Shown here one piece after another: positions 22,790 to 33,487 of a stretch of 64,000 bases of DNA (the first letter of the stretch is position 1; each line of letters begins with the position of its first letter). The stretch comes from Rhizodiscina lignyota. Lineage: Eukaryota > Ascomycota > Dothideomycetes > Aulographales > Rhizodiscinaceae. The position numbers and the translations under genes were made by a program. The DNA is taken from NCBI GenBank assembly GCA_010015805.1, contig ML978125.1:2046001-2110000 (forward strand), in the 5' to 3' direction. The notes under the pieces were generated by a model. The model was not told the origin of the DNA, did no database searches, and saw nothing but the letters and a program-made list of their open reading frames with translations.

Positions 22790-23199
22790 GGGACTCTGAG
22801 GAACGTGTTGTAAAGATTGCACCACGACAGAGATATTGGTTCGTTAGACGTCCTGCTACTTCCTTACCATACGAAGTCAACAATTAGACTCCAAATTTAT
22901 GCATGTGCGTTCTTTCATGTCTCGTCGATTGGCATCTTCTGCTAATGTATCTGTGGGAGATATCAACTATTGAGATCAGGTCATTCCTTCTGTCCTCCCA
23001 TGAGGTATCTCAAAACAATGTCAAATCCAGCTTAGAATACACAGGTGCCCGCCTCAATCCTGCATCTCGTCCTCCAGAAAATAAGATCCCCTCCAACCCC
23101 GGAGCGGTTTTTACTGTGTCGTCTGGACTCCACGAAACTCGTCAGCTGCAATTCCTGCATACTTTACCGTTATCTTTTCCAGCCTCGCCATTCTCCATC
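22790..23199. other. Intergenic, promoter of the C2H2 gene
   Basis: The region upstream of 23200 stays open in the gene's frame back to 22903 but reads like leader sequence (CT-rich, ending TTCTCCATCATG). No separate gene is seen. Confidence 0.4.
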
Positions 23200-23927
23200 A
23201 TGAACAACGAACTTGATTGGCTCCTCGCGACCGACGAGGCTGAAGCAGCTTCAACCAGTCAGCCTGTCACAACAAACGACGTCGCTACGAGCTACATGCA
23301 GTTCCCTCCCGCTCTTACCCCGCCCTTCGATGCCTTCAGCACGAACTGGGCCGTTCCAGTTTCAGTGTTCGACCATCCAGAGCAGCCAAATGGCTTCGAT
23401 CCTCTCCCGAATTCCTTCAACGGGGCGTTCGGCCTATCGGAGGCCTCGCCCTTCCATATGCGACAACCGGGTTTCGATCGCCCTTCCAACGCCAGCGGCG
23501 CGCACGAAGTTTTCAACTGGATGGAGCCTGGCAATTCTTTGCCTGCCGTGGGCAGTTATATGCATCAAGATGCATTAATCCCCGCATACAGCAGTGCGTT
23601 AAACCCAAATGGGGAATTTAAGCGCGCTGTTGATGCCGGGTGAGTTTTTTTTTTAATCCCTAACTGATGGTTTGCCTTCTTGGGTTGCGCAGGGGGGAAT
23701 TAGCGTGCCCCTGGGGAGGCTGTCGCAGTACCTTTACCCGAGGTTCTGACCTCAACCGTCATCTCTACACCATTCATATGGCGACCGAACAACACTGGTG
23801 TGACGTGGCAGGCAGCCCACGAAGTGAGAGCTCCCCTGGAGTGGGGAAGCCATTCCCAAGGAAAGACAAGAGGGACGATCATATGAGGAAGGCTCATAAG
23901 CTTAATGCCGTGGCAGCTCGACGTTAA
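23200..23927 (+). CDS. C2H2 zinc-finger protein
   Basis: Two exons (23200..23639, 23693..23927) encode 224 residues. The first 147 are a low-complexity, Pro/Ser/Asn-rich acidic region, a plausible activation domain. Exon 2 contains one canonical C-x4-C-x12-H-x4-H finger (Cys152, Cys157, His170, His175, around FTRGSDLNRHL). It is followed by a degenerate second finger that has a cysteine (HWCDVAG) and the conserved PRKDKRDDHMRKAH ending, with both final histidines present but a second cysteine not clearly placed. This finger pair is common in filamentous-fungal nuclear proteins of unknown target. The intron has a poly-T tract after the donor. Confidence 0.75.
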
Positions 23928-24164
23928 GTTGCTTGAGGCACAAGCGGTTAGGACTGTGATTGCTGCTGAGTCTTTGGACGAGAAGAACTCGGCATGGAAC
24001 AGTTAGGACCACCGGCAAGGAGAATGACAGTGCAGGCATTTGTTCGACTTTCGACATTACGGTCGTTACCAAAGTGCATCCGCTCCACTTCTTTTTGAAA
24101 TGACAAGTACTCTCATTGAATATAAAATATTGCTTTGGCTATCTCAGTGCGATTCTCATTTGCT

Positions 24165-26729
24165 CTATATATTCAATACCTCCTCCTCGCCGCCCACAGC
24201 CCCAATATCCCCCGTGCTTCCCCAACCGCCAACGAAGTACCCATCACTAGTTTGATTCTTCGCCTTCGGAGGCTGTGGCCACTTATCAAGCGTCACCAGC
24301 TCTCCTGTAAGCCGGAATGCTAGCTTTGCCATGGGCTGCACATCGATCAACATCTCATACTCGCCGGGATACAGCACTCTGTCTCCATTCTCCGCCACAC
24401 GTGACAGCGAGCCGAGAGTGATATTCAAAGTTGCCGTGGCGGTATCTCCCGGGGCGATATCGTGCAGGCGCTGGTATGAAACGAGCGTCTTCTTCGGATA
24501 CGGCCTGGGCCCGAAAGAGCCGGCCAGGAATCCAAGCGTCACGTAGTCTGAGGTCACGGAATCGCCAATGTTCTTGACGTGGACTGGGATCTGCGCAAAG
24601 GGGCACTGGTCCTTGTACTTGACTGACGACGAACCATAGCCATGATGGCCATTGCAGGAGCGCATGAGCTGCGCAATGTCGAAGGAGGAGCCGTGGATTG
24701 CTTTGCTCGGAATAGACACGCTGAAGTTGGTGTAGTGCAGTCCAAAGCCAAACTCGGCAATCGGCTTCCCCGTATACCAGCGGTATGTCCGACCAGGATT
24801 GTTCGGGCCGGGACGAAGGCTCATATCCGTCATGGGGACTTGCGCGATGTAATTTGCTGGATACTGCGTATACGGAAGTCGACCCGCAGGAGACTGCTTG
24901 CCAAGGATAAGATCGAACAGCGCAGTGCCACCATCTTGTCCAGGATATCCTCCCCACATCAGAGCACTGATGTTGGGATTTTGAAGAATCGGGCTGTTAT
25001 CCATAGATCCGGCACCCATCTGTAGTACGATCATCGGCTTTCCCATCATGGCGAGCTGGCCGATCATATCGAGCTGAGCGCCCTGCCACCCAATGACCAT
25101 GCGATCCATTCCCTCTCCTTCCTCACTATTATCGATACCACCAGCGAAAATGATAATGTCGGACTTGTTGGCAGCATCCCAAACAGGGAGCCAATTGTTC
25201 GTAGTTGGATCACGCCAGCGACCGAGGCCTGCAGCGTAGTTGATGGTCTTATTGAGTTGCTGAGCTGCGTATAGTGGACCATGCAGGAACTCGGCTATTC
25301 CTGCGTAGTTCCCCTGCATCTGAGTGGTTGCATTGGCCCAGTCATCGCCCAAGAGTGCAATTGAATCGTATGAATCAATGTTCAAAGGTAAGAGACCATC
25401 GTTCTTCAGCAGCACAATGCCCTCAACCGCGGCTTTGTACGCTACTTCCTGAGCATGTGGAGTCGCAACATCAGACCAGCCCAATGATCTATACGGCTGA
25501 TTTTCTGGTGGATCGAAGTAGCCAGCTCGGATAAGGGATGAATATTGCCGAATCAGCGCTTGCGTCACGGTCGTCTCATTGATCAGACCCTGCGCATAAG
25601 CCGCCGGTAGATGGTTCTGGTAATACGTTCCGCAATTCACGTCGCATCCGGCGTTGAGGGCGTCTGCCGCAGCCGCCTCCCGAGTCGACTCGTGCATATG
25701 TGGAAGGTAGATGTTCTGCACAGCATCACAATCAGAGACGACCCACTGCTGCTCCTTCGTCCAGCCCCAGTGCTCTCGTAAGACCGTTTGAAGGAGATAA
25801 GGGTCTGCGCAGGTAGGTGTCCCTCGCATGGCGCCGTATGAGCACATGATAGCTCCGACATTTGAATCCCGAGCGCAGCTTTGAAATGGAGGCAAAAAAA
25901 ATTCGACCATATCCTGCGTTGAAATTTCTGCATTGAACTGGAACCTATAATTTCCGGCCCATGTTTCCATGTCGTAACCGGCAAAATGCTTGCAGGTCGC
26001 AATGATACGCTTATACTTGGGATCATAGCCTCCTTGGAGTCCATCGATCAAGGCATGAACGTACGATGCTAGATGATAAGGATCTTCTCCGGGAGTCTCT
26101 TGGCCTCTGCCCCATCGCGGGTCCCGGAAGGGATTAATGTTGGGCGTCTGTTCATTCTCAGTAACCAACGAAGCCGTGACAAGAGCCATCGTACCCAGAA
26201 GTCCAGACCCGCACGCTTCGCATTATTGAACGCACGAGCCTCAATACTTATAACAGTGGCCACCGCATTGATTAGATCATCGTCAAATGCCGCGCCCATT
26301 GTAATTGGTTGTGGGAACGACGTTGCATAGCTGAAATCTCCCGAGGCACTGAAGTTGACTCCATGTCCGGAAGCGACGCCATGTAGTGCTTCCTGATGAA
26401 GTAAGTTAACGCAATTCAACAATGTAATAGTGTATTTACCTGCCACCACTGGTAGTCAGGTAGCCCGAGACGTGGTACACCGGGGCTGGTACTTCCAGTA
26501 TTGTTGATTTTCTCTTCGATCGTCAAGAGGTCGATCAATGCCGTAGCCCGCGCCAATGGGTCTATTTATGATCAGAAACGAGTAGTGCCACACGATCAGT
26601 GGCTCAATTACCTTTGTCTATGTCACAGACGGCATTGTTCTTCAGCGGACCATTTTTGCAATCTGGAAATCCAATGGACACTACTTGATGGACAAATGAA
26701 AGCACGACCACGCTCCAAAGAACTGCCAT
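24165..26729 (-). CDS. Secreted GH3 beta-xylosidase
   Basis: Four exons (26612..26729, 26440..26561, 26195..26392, 24165..26147) encode 806 residues, the normal size for fungal GH3 xylosidases. An N-terminal signal peptide (MAVLWSVVVLSFVHQVVS) precedes the mature FPDCKNGPLKNNAVCD start typical of XlnD/BxlA proteins. Substrate-site motifs LHGVASG, NINPFRDPRWGRGQETPGED and KHFAGYD are present, and the catalytic nucleophile is Asp285 in VVSDCDA. The C-terminal (alpha/beta)6 and fibronectin-III-like domains follow. It removes xylose from the ends of xylo-oligosaccharides outside the cell during hemicellulose breakdown; alpha-arabinofuranosidase side activity is known in the family. Numerous N-x-S/T sites fit a glycosylated secreted enzyme. 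Confidence 0.92.
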
Positions 26730-27605
26730 TGCAAGTTGATCACGAATGATTTCCAAAGGGTAAGCGAGGGACAAACGAAAGAGAATATGCCATAGTTATA
26801 ATCCCACAATACCGGTAATGCGGCATGCAGTTGCAGAGAACTACCGGTGCCAAGATGAAGGAACGATGAAATCGAACACGGTGAGTGACTGATCAACAGG
26901 AACGTATGCGGGGAGAAACTGCAGCGCGCAAGGTACACTACCATGGTGTCGACCCGGGATCTCGGGGTTATGGTGCAGATTTGCAGCCTGCGAACGATTG
27001 ACACGAGATGCTTCGGCATGCCCTCCGTTACTTAGAGCGAAGTTCCAACAGCTTAATTGACAATTACGTCGTGCGCATGTCCGGCATCATACAGCCGCGC
27101 TCTCCATGAGGAGAAGCAGTTTAACCGTGAAAGTGAGGGATGGAGTGAGGTTGATATTGAGTTTCTTAGGCGGGAGGCGGACCACAAGCCTTGGCAGCCC
27201 TCCGCTCATGCATTCAGGCTGAATACGAGCGGCTGCAAACATTATTTTGGCGAGAAATACTGTAATAGATTGCTGCTCGACGTACTCATGGGCATTGCTC
27301 CTTGACTCGTGGTTGACGCTGGACAGGTAGTGCAAAGGAGGAAATCCAGGCTGACCGGCTATTCAAGAATAAGCAATTCAGCCAGCGACCATCGTTGTTA
27401 TTAGAAGACTCGGTTTGGCATTGGTTCCATTTCTGCAAATACAGCGTTGAAGCAGCCGCAGGCTTCATCAAATTAAGAACAGATGCAAGGCTCTTCTGAG
27501 TATTGTACCTAAGACGAAAGGCAGTGAGCCTATGCCCAAAGAGGACTTAGGTTATAATGTGGCTTAGCGTGGCTCAGCAATGAGGCTTGCCATGTCCAAG
27601 CACGA
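26730..27605. other. Intergenic, xylosidase promoter side
   Basis: This is a region of mixed composition upstream of the xylosidase gene. No coding region is supported. Confidence 0.4.
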
Positions 27606-27768
27606 GGGTGACAAAATAGTTGAGTCCTGTGGAGTTCGTTTATCTAAAACACGCAGCTTCAGCGTGTATAACTTATATTAACTATCGAGGATATACATCC
27701 TCGCAGTTCTATATATTACAGTTATGACTTAACTATTTTATCACCCACTTGCTTGCCATGTCCAAGCA
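27585..27768. repeat. 18-bp direct repeats flanking the MITE-like unit
   Basis: GCTTGCCATGTCCAAGCA occurs exactly at 27585-27602 and 27751-27768. The 18-mer is itself partly palindromic (GCTTG...CAAGC), so the inverted symmetry of the element extends into it. Confidence 0.8.
27606..27746. mobile_element. MITE-like inverted-repeat element
   Basis: The terminal inverted repeats are 19 bp: 27606-27624 (GGGTGACAAAATAGTTGAG) and 27728-27746, whose complement differs at two positions. The 141-bp unit is AT-rich inside and holds two perfect 6-bp hairpins (ACACGC/GCGTGT near 27650 and GAGGAT/ATCCTC near 27690). It has no coding capacity. Just outside each end, 3-4 bp away, lies an identical 18-bp direct repeat (27585-27602 and 27751-27768, GCTTGCCATGTCCAAGCA), unusually long for a target-site duplication. 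The layout resembles a non-autonomous DNA transposon. Confidence 0.5.
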
Positions 27769-27956
27769 GCTCTCAGAAAACGTACGAAAGCCACCACACT
27801 GGTCCTGCTCTCTGCCGAATATGGGGAGTAGTAACCTTCGGGCGATTAATGCCGCTAATGATACCCTCATATGTTCGAGCGCGGCCGAACATACCGTGCG
27901 CCCTCTCATCCTTGGCAATGGAAGAGCCAACATAGCTGTCACCATCATCCATGCCG

Positions 27957-28522
27957 TCAGAAGTACGACGCACACGTTCCAGTACACACCCCAACTGGTA
28001 AGCGTACTCGGGAGCACCTAGGAATAGCGCAAATGTCATCGTATGTGAGGTAAGGTTGATCCAGTATTGCAGCAGCGTCCTCCGTGACTGCATCAACAAG
28101 CTCATCGGTGAGCCACTCGGTATTAACATCTTTGAAGAGACGACGGAATACAAGCGAGGCGGAGAAGTCTTCGTCGGGTATGGCCTCCTGAATAGTCCAT
28201 AAGATGATGGCGAAACCGCGACGAAGCTCCTTACGGTCACAGACTGATCTCTTGCCTTTGGTAACATTGCGCATGTCCAGCGAATTGAGCCGTAAAAAGA
28301 TAGAACCGGACGAGACTCTGCGGAGTCTCTTGAGTGGGTTGCGAGGTGGTCCACGTTGAGGTTGCGGCGGTCCATCGTGCTTGTCATCGTACTCTTCATC
28401 TAGCTCTTCACCCAGTCCGTCATATACACGATCGTATTCATCTTCAGAGTCGTCTTCGAGGGCATCATCGTAGAGAACATGATCATGATCATCCGCGACA
28501 ACAAAGGCTTACTTGTAGACAT
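27957..28522 (-). CDS. Hypothetical protein, acidic N-terminus (orphan ORF)
   Basis: A frame open from 28508 to 27957 lacks an early ATG, but a tiny first exon (28513..28522, ATGTCTACAA followed by donor GTAAGC) joins in phase to 27957..28453, giving 168 residues. The N-terminus is strongly acidic (DDSEDEYDRVYDGLGEELDE), then basic (PLKRLRRVSS), then a helical part (KELRRGFAIILWTIQEAIP) with a DELVDAVTEDAAAILDQ segment. No family is recognised. It sits between a MITE-like unit and a Zn2Cys6 gene, so it may be a remnant of a mobile element or of a lost gene. The short first exon is speculative. Confidence 0.3.
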
Positions 28523-28592
28523 TATGAGAGACCCTATAAAGACAGATAAAATCATCTCTTCGTCTGGTCGCAAGGCTTCAGTATTATACGCA

Positions 28593-30803
28593 TCATCCCA
28601 TGACCGTTTCCCATCCTCGATCTAGTACTACATCCAACCAAAACACCCCTTGACCACCCCCAAGCCCTGCTCCTAAATCCGAGCACATACCAAGGTCGTC
28701 TTCAGACCCTTCCGCACCTAAGAGTTCGTCAAATCGCCGCCAAACTTCTCGGACAATCTCTAACATCCTCCTCACGGGCTTGGCGGGTAGTCTTCGCGCA
28801 TGCTCCTCCAACCTCTGCTCTGCGAAGGTCCTGGCGTGGGCCACTTTCGCATCGTCACTCGAAGGGTCGAAGAAATCGAGGTTAATACCGTAAGGCGCAG
28901 CGGACGAGGTGAAGCGTAGCTCGGATGCGGTGATGACAATGAGCATCAGTTGCAAGAAGCGCGTTCCCGACTCAGACGGAAGGGATTCAATAAGCGAGAG
29001 AGTATGTGTGGCCAGGGAATTAAGGAATGCTATATTGCTCTTCGGAGTTGATATGGTGGCTTCAGAACTTCCGGGGTAGTTGGTGGTGGTATCGAGAGGC
29101 CAAGAGAAAGATGAAAATTCTTCAAACGACGATGAAGATGGAGAAGGATCTGATTCCGCTGCTTCCGGTCCGAGTCTCTTGGTGAGCATATCCGGGAAGA
29201 TCCTGTAGAGATCCAGCAGAGCTGCACAACGCGTTGCCTCTGCGATGATGAGAAAGTCCTTCTTCGAAGTTTTCTCATCACCGACGTCGACGAGAGACTC
29301 GGGATCTGGGGGTTCGATTGAGAGAAGCTCTTCTTCAAGAGCTTGAGCGACTGAAAACCGGCGTTGAGAGGCGGCCAGATGTGCCTCCAGATCCAAAAGT
29401 TCGGTACGGTACGACATTCGTTCTTCGCGGACCAGCCGACCGACTTCAGCGAGTAAGATCTGTGCACGAGGCGCCACACCTGTCCAAGGATGAGGCAAGA
29501 CCTTTGATTCAGAACTCTGGGGGCCTTGTTGTGGAAGAGGGAAGTGATGTTGTGTTGGCGGTGCGATAGGAGGTGCCCCAGTCTCCTCAACAGCTGGCGC
29601 AACATATCCCATCATCATTTCCCAGTATACGAGAGCTTCCTCGAAGAATTGATCTTGACGCTGTTGCTCTTTGGTCTCCATCGGTTTATCTTGCAGTAGC
29701 TTGTTGCACATTAGAGTTCTTGCTGCCCTGAGATACCCCAGGCCCAGGTCGTTTGGCCGATGCCAACATGCAGACAATCCCAGTAGTAGGAGTGTCAGTA
29801 AAGAACGGTCGGGCTTCGTCTCTCCGGAGACCGCCAGTTGAAGTTCTTGCTCCAAACTCTCCCCAGCCTTCTTCTGCATTTCAACACCAACTACGGACAT
29901 CTGCGGATAAGTATTCGCGAGATGAGCAGCTGCCATGCTTTGTATGGCATAATATATCGGCGCTGAATCGGTCCACAGACGTGATATGGTCATTCGAAAA
30001 GGATTCAGACTTGAATCAAACGAAGAAAAAATCGTACAAACGTCCTGAAAGTAATGTTGAATCAAATAACTGCCGGTATCCATCAACGCTGCTTGCGGTG
30101 TGGCTGGGGGCAACCGATAGAAAGTCCTGAGCAGTGCCTTAGACTGAGGTTCTGCACTAGCTTGATTCTGAGAAGCAGTCTGCAGGCCGCTATTTTGCAG
30201 GAGCGCGAATAGCGGACTTTCGTCGATTGATAAGAAGTCCTCGTCGGAGGACCGCGGAAGCTCGATTACATCGTCGTCTTCCTGCGTCCTTTGCTCAGTT
30301 GTTGCAGCTGCGGCATTTGTGATTTCAGGATCAATTTCAGTCGGTGGCGTCTTTCTTGCTCGCTTCGTCGCTCTCTCGTCAGGGAAATCTTCGGTCAGAC
30401 TCTCCGGAAACGGCAACGTTGGCGATGCATCTTTCGCTGCGGCTGAGGTTGTGGAAATTGGACTGGCAGAGAAGTTCGATGAATAATCCGATTGTTGAAA
30501 TGTTGCTCTAGACTTCCGAGGTTGTTTGTGAACCTCGTGCTTCGTCGACCACTTTAGCACTTTGGTATATCCTGGACAGTCGTTGCCTCGACGGATGCAG
30601 TTCTTGCATGCTGGTCTCGTCTCGTCGCACTTGAGCTATGATCTCCCTTAGTACTACTGCCCAATAAAGCCCGGTGGTTAACAAAGCGCATATAGTTCAC
30701 CTACCTTTCTAACTTTGCACTGCTGACAACCATTCCTCGATTTTGGAAGTCTCCGAGGGTTGACGGCAGGGGTGTCCGGTTTTGCGATAGCTGTTTCCGT
30801 CAT
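28593..30803 (-). CDS. Zn2Cys6 transcription factor
   Basis: Two exons (30705..30803, 28593..30635) encode 713 residues. The intron interrupts the binuclear zinc cluster, as is common in this class. Joined, it reads C26-x2-C29-x6-C36-x6-C43-x2-C46-x6-C53 with the basic region KVRKLK between, followed by the linker PGYTKVLKWSTKHEV. A Ser/Pro-rich stretch with a nuclear-type basic patch (ATKRARKTP) and an acidic region follow, then a fungal-specific middle-homology domain from about residue 190 (GSYLIQHYFQDVCTIFSSFD). The protein should bind CGG-type half-sites in the nucleus. The regulated pathway is not readable from sequence, and the neighbours do not form an obvious cluster. Confidence 0.9.
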
Positions 30804-31555
30804 GCTTCCGAGTCTTCCAAGTGCAGTTAATGCAGCGGCCAAAGACTCTTCATTGCTTCTTTGATAGGAGGTCGTCCACGTGCTCGGCGCCGCAAGGTCT
30901 CATCACAATCGGAAGCGTGATAGAGGGGAAGAGTTCATGCGCATGGAACGGCGGGGCTTGGTGGCAGCGGAGCGGAAACATTCCCGCCTCAGCCCTACCG
31001 GAATAGCGTCAAGTTTTCTTCACCTAGCATCACGTGCCCTCGGTGAGCCCATGCCTTCAACCTCTCGTGTGAGACATACATGTGTTTCGCATGGATGACT
31101 ATGGCCGCGTCCTCGGACAGCCGACCGTCCGAAGATCGGGAAAATGATCTCGAAGGGACACGCGCGTAGCTGGGCTATTTTCAGAGACGACCAAGCCAGT
31201 AAGCAGCCACCCGGTCGAGGGACGTCCTCAGCCACTAAGCATCCCTCGCACTGCGCGTTAAGTTCGTGCTCATCCCAGTGCGCAATCTACCCTTCAGCTT
31301 GCAAACGCTCTTAACTCTTTAAGCATTTCCGCTGGATAGACTAGCCCCCATACGCTGGGGGATGCCTTCAGAAGGTGAAACGTACCTGTTCATTTAAAGT
31401 GTACCCCATCTCGTCTCTCCCGAAGTTCCTCACCTCACTTTTGCACCATATACGCGAGCGTATACCTCTATCTCTATCTCGTACAGTCTTCTCTACCTTC
31501 GATTCTTACCGTTCCTTTACGTTGCGATCGTCACGAGGCTCCGGAAGCTTTGAAG
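30804..31555. other. Intergenic, divergent promoters
   Basis: This separates the Zn2Cys6 gene from the tetraspanning-protein gene. A CT-rich leader runs from about 31390 to 31555. No other feature is seen. Confidence 0.4.
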
Positions 31556-32524
31556 ATGGCATCCTTGTCCGCTCCTGAAGCACCCTACCAGCCTTTTCGG
31601 CCCGGATCTGGAAGCTCAAGCACTCCTCTGAAGGCCATGACGCTCGTCGATGCGCATGGCTATAGCCCTTCACATGCTGGACATTTCGAGGGTGATCGCG
31701 TGTACGACAATAACGAATTCCAGTTCCAGTACGAACAAGTCAGCAGAGATGATGCCGTAAGTTCTGTCTCCGCTTGGAAATGGGCACCCATGTCGGATAA
31801 GCGAGTCACTTACAAATTTACAGATCCTTAAGCACCGGATTCGCATTCTTAAGGTGACTTCCAGGACGATCGCGACATTGCTTAGTATTGGCTCTTTGAT
31901 CCCTGTGGCTCTCACTTTACATAAATTCCTCTCGACCCAAAACACGTTTAAGGATGTCAAAACCGCCAGCGGCAGTACAGTTCACCGCACCGCCTGGGCT
32001 TTCGGCACCAGGGCATGGCCAACGTTCATGTACGTGGCCGTGGCCGCAGTGTCGGTGACCCTAAATGCGGTAGTCATGATTTCGTACCTTCGAGGAATTA
32101 GGAATGCAAACAGAGCTGCAAAAGTTGCCTCAGTGTTCAGCTGGATCGTCATCCTTGGAAATCTCGGTGTATGGATTGCCGCAGCAGCGATATATCGGCA
32201 GCAGAAGGACTTCAAAGGCAAGAGCAACGACTTATGGGGCTGGACGTGCAGTGCTGGCGCCCAGGAAATCCAAAAGGTCTTCAAGGATCAGATTAACTTC
32301 AATCAATATTGCACAACACAGGTACGTGAATGAGAGGCGGATAATGTTTCAAGATCTTGTTGCTAAACTGTAAACAGTCCATTTCGTGGTACTTTGGCCT
32401 CGCACAAGGAGGAGCAGCTATCCTCTCTGTCATCATCTACATCATGGCGATTCAACGATTGCGGTCGAAGAAGCAGATGACCAAGGGTTACAACGCATCG
32501 GTCAGGTCATACGAGAGGATTTGA
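31556..32524 (+). CDS. Tetraspanning membrane protein of unknown function
   Basis: Three exons (31556..31756, 31824..32321, 32378..32524) encode 281 residues. The start lies in TTTGAAGATGGC after a CT-rich leader. The first 67 residues are soluble, Ser/Pro-rich and acidic. Four membrane helices follow at about residues 77-97 (IATLLSIGSLIPVALTL), 132-155, 167-190 and 236-256, with a cysteine-containing loop between helices 3 and 4 (LWGWTC and QYCTTQ), and a short basic tail. The pattern resembles fungal MARVEL-like or SUR7-neighbourhood proteins, but no signature motif proves membership. The role is unknown, presumably in the plasma membrane. Confidence 0.7.
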
Positions 32525-32695
32525 TTGGAATGACATGACTTTCATGATGCATGAATTAATACTGGAATTTTACGACATGCATAGCGTATGGTGCTTGGCT
32601 ATTGGGAATGCGCTTTTAAATTTTTACTCTTGTACACACTACCAACATACCCAACAAATATTATGATGTATTGTAATTCATCACATCTGGCCCTC

Positions 32696-33096
32696 TCAAA
32701 GATCTTCAATTTTGTAGACCTCGTACGCGGGTTCCTCGTATGGATGCGCACTAGTTGTAGTAAGTTCAGAATGTCGAAAGCATAGAGTGATATGGGATCA
32801 AGGCTACATTACCCCTTGAGCGCCTCCACCGCCTTTACAGCCACATCTCGTCCCACGCAGAGAGTCTCGCATTTCACCTCTCCGACCTCCTCGAGCTTTC
32901 CTCGTTCTCCGATGTTTGGATTCGCTGCATCGCCCGGTCGAAATTGGCCCACACCAGGCGTCGTGAAACAGCACTCTGTGTAGTTTCCAGGGCCGGGATA
33001 ACATCCTGCGCCAGCTGAGAATATGGCTGTCTTGATAGCCGGTAAAGCAGTAGGAGGGCAGAAGAAGACGAGCTTGTAGCGTGCGGGGAGCGCCAT
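32696..33096 (-). CDS. Stand-alone PII-like/NIF3-insert domain protein
   Basis: Two exons (32813..33096, 32696..32750) joined over a 62-nt intron encode 112 residues. The second exon is too short to notice alone but supplies the conserved AHPYEEPAYEVY ending. The sequence matches the small domain found inserted in bacterial YqfO/NIF3 proteins and occurring alone in fungi: YKLVFFCPP, AIFSAGAGCYPGPGNYTECCF and GVGQFRPGDAANPNIG are family signatures. The fold is a PII/CutA-like ferredoxin type. The biochemical role is not established; metal or nucleotide sensing is inferred from the fold. Some database entries link this family loosely to other enzyme names, which I would not follow. Confidence 0.85.
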
Positions 33097-33487
33097 GTCT
33101 GAAATTTTGCGTAATCAAACCAGTAGTATTCAATGGCCAGATCCGAATCGTCTAAGTATGACGTTGGAAAGGCGATGGGAAGTTCTACCGTGTCGGATGC
33201 TACCTCAATCCTACCGCTTGTATGATATGACTTTCCCCATTTATCCTCACCCAGCATTCGCGATTAAAATATCAAGGTGGGACAGAATACGCTCCTCGCA
33301 TTGGTCTATTCTACTCGACATCTTGAAAATATTAACGATTCGGATGCATTGTTTCTGCCCACAGAGCTTGTCTGGCATCTCGTTATTAAAACCTAACAAG
33401 ACAATGGATATATGCAGACGCTCAGAGCCTCATATGCAACCCCAGCTACTATTCCCGCTATCATAATCACTCAGATCCCAAAAATTA

